This document shows, piece after piece, positions 57,176-64,000 of a DNA stretch of 64,000 nt. Within the stretch, counting starts at the first letter, position 1. Each line of letters opens with the position of its first letter. The stretch spans positions 2,177,886 to 2,241,885 of the forward strand of contig NC_030986.1 in the NCBI RefSeq assembly GCF_000149955.1. The letters run 5' to 3'. The notes under the pieces were generated by a model. That model had not been told where the DNA came from. It searched no databases and saw nothing but the letters and a program-made list of their open reading frames with translations. This DNA comes from Fusarium oxysporum f. sp. lycopersici 4287 (taxonomy: Eukaryota > Ascomycota > Sordariomycetes > Hypocreales > Nectriaceae). The translations under genes were made by a program, and so were the position numbers.

Positions 57176-60100
57176 CGGCAGCCCAAGCTGGTAATGACAT
57201 ACGATTCCTTCGAAACGTGAACAACATCAACCGTGCAAATGCGGATGTAATACTATGGGTATCAAGTGATGCATTCTTTTTGACATTCAAGACGAGGCGA
57301 GATAGGGGTTGGCACACCTTGCTGGGATTTAGGCACCAGGAAGAGTGGAAGGAAAGCAATATGGGCGTTGGGTGTCATGGATAAACACTCGGAGTGGTTT
57401 CTGTTTCTACGGCTGCATCATCAGATGGTGTCAATTGGGCCTTGAGAGTCAATGTATCATATCAGGTAGAAGAACAAGTGCTTGTTCACAGGCCTCTACC
57501 GATTGACAATGTGCAGACACCAATCGAACGAATGACTTGGTATGACTTTGATGCTCTACATGAATCATTGACACGGATGCCCTCAGTTACTCTGCAGGGT
57601 TTCCTTTCTCGACGCGGCACTGCGAGCACTGACTGCAGCTTGGGGAGCTTACCTTGCCTCAATGGCCACGTCTTTCTCCAGCCGCCGACTACGCTTCTTT
57701 GAACACACTGGCTGCTGGCTGGACTGCCGGACTCGGCCTCTTTCTGCTGCAGGTCACAATTCCTTGGCACGCGAAGAGCGGGCCAGAGAATCAAGAGACT
57801 TTTTCCCTCTCAATCTCTGACCTCCGAGGCCCCGTATTGCGGGATTCTAGCCTCTCGAATTTTCTTTCTTCTTTTGCAGGGCTCGTGATAGGTACGATCT
57901 CATGCTTCACTAGGAGTTTATTTAGCGACGATGTGGGTTTCGTCGTCTGCCCCCGCCCTGACTTCGGTTGATCTTTTTTTTTCCTCTTGTCCTTGACCTC
58001 GTTTGGGTTCTTGCGTGGCTTGGGTGGATGCTGATTAAGGCCCTCACGCGGATCTAATGGATGCTTGATGAGGTGGGCTTGCAGGGCTCATCAGAGATGA
58101 GTGGCGAACTGCAACAACAAAGCAGAAGGCGAATTGAACCGAGAAGGAACTTGTGAAGAAGATTCAAGAAAATACAGTACATACAATCAGGGTCTTGATC
58201 GACATCCCTCTAGCTTGACTTGCTGCACGCTTGTGACGCATGTTCTGCCCTGTTGAGCCGTTATTGATGACAGAAGGACTTATTAGTGATGTTCAAGAGT
58301 GCAGTCCGTATTGGCTGGCACCCTGAAAGAATTCACTCTTATATGACGACATATGGGTGCCAGTGCAGCAGTATCGACATGGACGTATCTGTAGCCCGTA
58401 CCTGCCTGTTCTGTGATACTTTACTGATCAATGACTGATGTCCTTAGCTAAGCTTCTATTGGTGTTGCTGAGTCCCTCTGCGAGTACTGGCACTCCTCAA
58501 GCAACAGCATATTTAAGTGTGACTTTTAGACCAGCCACGAATAGGTATCTGGCTTTTCTCTTTCGGTTTGAAATCGACGGCCAGAATATAACAAGGATGC
58601 AAGGCACCACCGCGTCTCTTCTAGGCAATTGGTTGTGATCATTCACGGTTGCCTCCAACGTTGTCATGAGGGTGATGATCATGACAGGCAGACAAGCTCC
58701 GGGGAACAGAACCGGGTCATGCCCGCTGGAACTGATGGTGTCCAGTTCCCCATGGCAGCAAGACTTGGATTCATACTGGTCGAATGAAAACCGGATGAAA
58801 CCCTACGGACAAATACGTTATGATTCGATATAGGGTAGCACCTGTTTTGAAGGTGACAAGACATGCATAGATATACAACCAACCCTCCCATATTGTCGGT
58901 AACCATGGGAGGCGCTTGAACTCGAATTCCAGAGGCACCTGGCCACTGATAGATGTTTCGGTCATATGCAGCTCACACCGCTCCATCCAAATGCCACATA
59001 TTTTGGTCATGTTCGGTTCGCAACTACAACAGCGCTCGTTGATGCGGCTCATGTCCGCGGGTTAGTTAGAGGCGACTGATATATCGACGTCCTGCTCGCT
59101 ACATTCAGAACAATCCACTAAATCCAGCAAAAGCGGTTCTGGGAGTTGATGGCCCTTCAAACTTCAAGTAATCATGCATACCCACCAGGCACCAAGCATC
59201 CCAAAAATGAATATCATATTCGGGATGCACGGTTCCTTCTCAGAGACTTGTCACTTTGTGGGAACATTATCACATTAACTCGCCCTGCACGATGCACAAC
59301 ACCGGCCAGTGCTTAGAGGCCCAAGCGCTTAATGAGGGGTCCGCTCCATGATGGCCCGTCGAAGCCATATCTCGGATAGGTTGATTCCTGTATACCTAGT
59401 AGAAACAGCGGCGGCTGTCACGCGAGTTAGGATTTAGAGAGGCGTTTGTTGCGGTCAAAACCCACAAGGGCTTCAATGGTCATCCAACCCACTGGTCCAT
59501 GCCCTAAGCGGCACGACCAGGCTAATGTCAAACCATGTCGAAGCGAATTAAGAGCTTTGATGCTGGACATCGTCTCTCAATTCAGTAACGTTGTGTGCTG
59601 GGAGCTTTGAGATGCTGTGAGACCCTGTCTGAACGTTCACAAGATAGCATGTGGCCATCTTGCAGAAGATACCTGTTGTAGCACCACCTGCTGCTGCCAT
59701 TTCTCGACGTCAATGGATCTTCAAGGACCCTGAGAAATCTAGAATGCCCAAACCATTGAATGTGTCATACCACATTCGTACTAGGGCAGACAGTCTCTTT
59801 CTCAACCAGCTCGCAGGGACCGACTCCATCACGATTAGCTCTGGCTTCAGTGGATACCGACGTTAATCAACGCGGCTCCAATGGTCCCTGCTCACCATGT
59901 TCTGATTTAGTCCCACGCAACGCGCTTCAACACTGGCAACTGATTGATGAATTCGATGTTAATAAAACTGAGCTTCACAACCACCATGTGCTGGGATTTT
60001 CTAGAGCGAGAAGGACCATCAAATGATACTGATATCACATCCACGAGCAAGAATATCATGCCACCCACCACTGCCGCTCATTTCTGATAATGCTATCAGA

Positions 60101-61260
60101 TATTACAGGGCCCGCTTGACACGACTAGACATAGCACAGCGGATGAAGAGTTGCCAACTCGACGACCACAATCTGTGACCAGGACATGGCAACTAACAAC
60201 TGACTCTCGGTTGTTGGGTAAGACCCTAGACCCGTTGCATCTCGTCCCGAGCTCGTTGATGTAGCATCACTAGGCCAGGACTTGCCCGTATTCCGACTGC
60301 TCCTTGAACATGATCAATAAGATCCGTCATAATTGAGTGGGCAGCATTCGGGGGAAAACTGCCAGGAAGATGATGAGGGCTGTGGTAATGCCAGACGATG
60401 CCAATTCAAATTGACGGAGACAACCACACCGGAGTCCATCCCAGCCGTGTTTAACAAGATGCATAGCCTTAAACGAGACGACTTGACCTAGCCGTCTCTA
60501 GAGAATGGGGGTTTGCTAGCCACATGAAACCAGAAATGCAGAAAAATTGCATGTCAAGAAAAGTCCAGGACAAGCCGCCCATGTTGACCATGTTTCGTCT
60601 CATCAATGGAAATCAAAACCAAGCCAAGGCGCTCACATGGCAACCTGGCCAGGAGTCCCTCAGGGCTGTTCAAAATGACTGACCAGCTAATTTCCTGGGG
60701 GAACGGCGCTACGTATTGGCTCGCCTGCGATTGCACTGGCCAGTGGATCCAAATCTCCTAGAGCAGGGCTTGGGTTGCTCAGCTTGTGGCATTGGTCCAA
60801 GACAACAGCGGTGAGCATCTTGGACGAAGAGAGCCTGTTACGTACGTATCTAGCATCGCGTGCACCCACTCAAGTGCAGTTGTCGAACGAGTCGCTGGGT
60901 AAGAAGGGGTCTTGGATGCAGATTGGCCTAGACGCCCGCACTAGATTTTGCACAGCATCGATGGTGGACTTGAGGCATTTCCCTCCGCATTCCTGGGTCA
61001 GAGAAACCACTCGGCTCAAGATGGATCCTAGCTTTCTTGATGCAAGCAGCTGGCGACTGTAAGTAAATTCTGAATATATGCCATGATAAGAGACGGGGTG
61101 CCATTGGCCGTGATGTCTGTCACCAAAAGTGTCGCTTCCTTTCTGGGAACATATATCAAGCCAACTGTTGTGCTTGGTTGATATATCCAAAGGTATTTGG
61201 GCGTACATCCTACATCCCACAAAGAATCGAAAGTTGGACCAGGCATATCAGGAAATATCA

Positions 61261-61281
61261 AATTAGACCAACGGTCTAATT
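61261..61281. repeat. Perfect 9-bp inverted repeat
   Basis: AATTAGACC, a 3-nt loop, then GGTCTAATT. Isolated in noncoding sequence, no run of T follows directly, so it is not a clear terminator. Confidence 0.7.
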
Positions 61282-62045
61282 CTCTTTAAGCATGAATGAT
61301 GCAGCACATCCAAGCCGTTCCACCACAAGGGCATGTGCTTCAAAAACGGCGAAAGGCTATTCTCAAAACTGAAGTGCGACAGATCGAAGAACCCTGGGTC
61401 CACATTGAAGGCGTGGCAGTCGTGGCTCTTCAGCATTTGACTGGTGGCAGCTAGTGTCTTGCATCTTGGTTGTCTAGCTTGTCTTGAGAACGGTGAGTTT
61501 TTCTGATCGACGAGTAAGTGAATCCCTGCAGGCCCGCGGTATTTTCGTACCTGGACTACTGTAAATCTCTCTGTAGCTGGTTGAAGGGAAGCGTTTCTGG
61601 AAGCACACCTCAAGAGGAAGAGTGGGTCACCATCAACTTGCTGCATCACCTGCGCGGGAAGACATGAACCGACCAACCAGATATCGAATGAAGGCAACCA
61701 GGAGGATCACGACCAGGACTGGCCGAGGCACCGAGACAGGTCGTTTCATGCCTCAGAGTTTTGTTGTTGTTTTGTTATTGTTGCTGACGTCGCTTGCAAT
61801 CCATCATCTCATTTCATTTCTTTGCATTTGATTTGATTAATCAAACGTGGCCCTAAGACGTCCTGGCGTCTCAAGCTGAGCTACGTGTATAATGCGGATA
61901 TTGCTTCACACAACATATTCCATCCAATGATAAGACCCCGAACAGAGTGCAGTAAGAGAATGCCTAATGTGGTTCCGATCGGCATTCGAGAGAAGGATGG
62001 TAATAATTGTGATGACGATGGTCGCTTTTTTCCAGCAGCTAATTC

Positions 62046-62080
62046 TTTTTTTTTTTTTCCTTAGAAAAAAAAAACCCCCC
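62046..62080. repeat. Homopolymer foldback T13 / A10 / C6
   Basis: T13, a 6-nt CCTTAG, A10 and C6 in succession. The T and A runs could pair into a hairpin. Confidence 0.75.
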
Positions 62081-62124
62081 ATTTAGTAGCGATATAAGAT
62101 CAACCACCCAGAGAATACGTGGTG

Positions 62125-62128
<4 letters not shown>

Positions 62129-62157
<29 letters not shown>
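62129..62157 (+). repeat. A29 homopolymer
   Basis: 29 consecutive A, the longest homopolymer in the window, about 55 bp after the T/A foldback. No Pol III A/B boxes or target-site duplication were recognised, so a retroposon tail is only a possibility. Confidence 0.9.
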
Positions 62158-62163
<6 letters not shown>

Positions 62164-64000
62164 TCTGGGGATGGACGAATGAGGCAAAGGATATGCTAGA
62201 GATCAGTCAGTGGCCACGCAGAAATTTCCATCTGGCGCTTTCTTCTGAGGCGCTCCTTTCTCCCCTACGCTGACCGTCTGACGGTTTAAGCCACGAGCAT
62301 GATCAGGAGCGACCTGAGTCTGAAAAAGGGCAAGGCTGGCAGCGACTCCCATGCTAGTGACGTCTCCAGACTCCAACCACCCCAAGCGTGGCAACTGTGA
62401 GCTTTGCCTTCTGTGTCTGCCTGCTCAATGAACGAAAGTTTGCTGGCCAAAACACGACAACGATGATTGGTTGGGCATCAGTGTTGCAGGCAGACTTGGC
62501 TCGATGCACATAACGGTTCTCGAGCTTCCGATGGATGGATGCCCTGAGTACGACCTAGGTACAGGTAGGTAGGCAGCTAGGTGCCTGGGTAAGCTAGAAG
62601 AATGAATTCAGGAGGTTAGAATTGGCCCCTGGAACCAGTCAAAGTGTGTAACTTCATGTGGATTACAGAACATGGCAGATTCCAGTGTGATACGAAAATA
62701 CGCCTGAATTCGTCCCATCAGTCATTTATTAGACATAACAGTATATCACCTTGGCTGATGAAAGCTTCTACGTTTGGTCGATACATCGTCAAACTGTCAC
62801 AGTAATAGTGGAATAGTGGAGGACCTCGCCTGTATCCGAGGAATGGCCCCCGATGGCTCGGATCAGGTGAGGGCTTACTATGTATGAGTCGCAAATGCCA
62901 GAAATAGCGTCCACTGCCGCCTCGGAGTCGACGCCAGACCAGCCTGTCAGGGATGGGTGAACGGAAAGCTAATAAGGCAGTGCGTGAGTCCCCATGACTT
63001 TGCGGGATATGTATGAAGTGTACCTGGCCTGACCTGTACCGAGGTGCATCACAATGGGAAGAAACTGCAGTACTCTCGTCATCGTAGCGAGCATCCCGTC
63101 CTCATCAGGACAACCAGATCGTAAAGTCTGCCCTCTCGTTCTCTCCATCGAGCCGCTTCAATTGATGAATGATGATACCCTGGATCAGCCACTGAGCTAA
63201 CATTGGCTGGCAAGGCTCTGTGGATCTCCTGGCCGAAGCGACGCTAGGGCGACCAAGTCCAAGGAAGCGTGGAACCACTGAGATGGATGACTACCAGGTG
63301 GATGCGGTACTGTCTGTACCTGGTAGACCATGAAGATGGATGTGAACCCTTTTTGCACCGAAGACTCCGAGTTTCCTGGTTAATCATCAATACTATGTAC
63401 ATGATCTTCCTGTCTGATGGAAGAACATGGATAGCATTGTTTTTTGCCGCGATACTTTGAGTACGCGTGTTTTACATTTGTAGATGCGTGAATGCTGACG
63501 CATATGACTCCTTAGATTTTATTTACAATTTCCGGATGACTGATATTGAAAGTATCACTTGCTGCCGGGTAAGATACTGTGAGGCATGAGGCGAGGTACA
63601 CGCACCAGGGATTCATACCCAGTACCGTGCAGTACTCCAGGTAAAGCAGGTTGACCCACGACCACGGTGAATGTGGTGGTGACGACCTCTGGCTACATAG
63701 CAGTAAGCGCTCTGCTTGGTCAGTTTGTTGAATGAAGTTCCCACTCATGGTTCTGCTGGGTTTCTCACGCATCCCGTCCTTGTCCTTGTCCCGTCCTCCA
63801 AGCCAGCCTAAGCAGAGCGCCACTTTCTGTCCCTTTGACTGGGCCCCTTGGAATTCCAACCGTCATTTGCCAGAGCGATGTGTATTCTTTGGCTGGAGTC
63901 CACCGCTTATAGATACACACAAGTCAGAGACGTGATCCACTTTGAACCGAACTCCACCCTTGCTAGGGTCTACAGTCTTCCACCAGGATTCGATTCGTCT

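Larger units (their letters stand above)
57176..64000. other. 6.8-kb right-end region with no supported gene
   Basis: I examined the longer frames on both strands (for example plus 57394-57702, plus 60775-61062, minus 61263-61697 and minus 58771-59052). None starts convincingly, none shows a known domain, and none can be chained by splice sites without stops. GC content looks moderate, so strong RIP decay to AT is not evident. It may be a long regulatory region, a degraded gene, or the edge of a gene outside the window. An inverted repeat, a T/A foldback and a long A run are listed separately. Confidence 0.5.

Noticed and set aside
60554..60869. Minus-strand frames that looked like pieces of a decayed gene
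   Set aside because: Reading through requires several stops and frame changes; no family could be recognised, so I do not call a pseudogene.

Overview
The window looks like a nuclear chromosome segment from a filamentous ascomycete, most likely a Sordariomycete close to Fusarium (Hypocreales). The reasons are many short introns of about 50-240 bp with fungal donor, CTAAC branch and YAG acceptor signals, single-copy eukaryotic housekeeping genes, an LRG1-type LIM-RhoGAP, a PMC1/NCA-type Ca2+-ATPase, and intergenic spacers of 0.5-3 kb rich in pyrimidine tracts. The genus is an inference. No genes of prokaryotic, viral or transposon origin were recognised.

Layout, left to right: BRR2 N-terminal part (-, cut by the window edge); a coiled-coil protein of unknown function (+); RFC2 clamp-loader subunit (-); a tandem-UBC E2-like protein (+); an unknown proline-rich/acidic protein (-); a small basic disordered protein (+); a membrane-anchored alpha/beta-hydrolase-fold protein lacking its nucleophile serine (+); LRG1 LIM-RhoGAP (+); ERG26 sterol C-4 decarboxylase (-); an unknown 451-aa protein (+); a mitochondrial HMG-box protein (-); proteasome beta7/PRE4 (+); GFA1 (-); proteasome ATPase RPT4 (-); PYM (-); vacuolar Ca2+-ATPase PMC1 (+); QCR9 of complex III (+); the N-recognin UBR1 (+); RSC7/SWP82 chromatin-remodelling subunit (+). 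The last 6.8 kb (57.2-64 kb) has no gene that I can support.

Most CDS below were rebuilt by hand from exon reading frames, splice sites and phase. Exon coordinates are in the evidence text, and the start/end fields span first to last coding base including introns. Four genes (tandem E2, UBR1, RPT4, PRE4) belong to the ubiquitin-proteasome system. Two (GFA1, LRG1) concern cell-wall precursor supply and cell-wall/Rho1 signalling. Two (QCR9, HMG protein) act in mitochondria. The rest are replication, splicing, EJC recycling, sterol synthesis, calcium and chromatin functions. This is not a biosynthetic cluster.

I found no clearly new multi-gene system. The most notable points are at gene level: the tandem E2 with a 12-nt microexon next to its catalytic Cys, the pseudo-hydrolase, the start-codon-only exon and GC-AG intron in QCR9, two nested mini-uORFs just before UBR1, and the gene-free right end.
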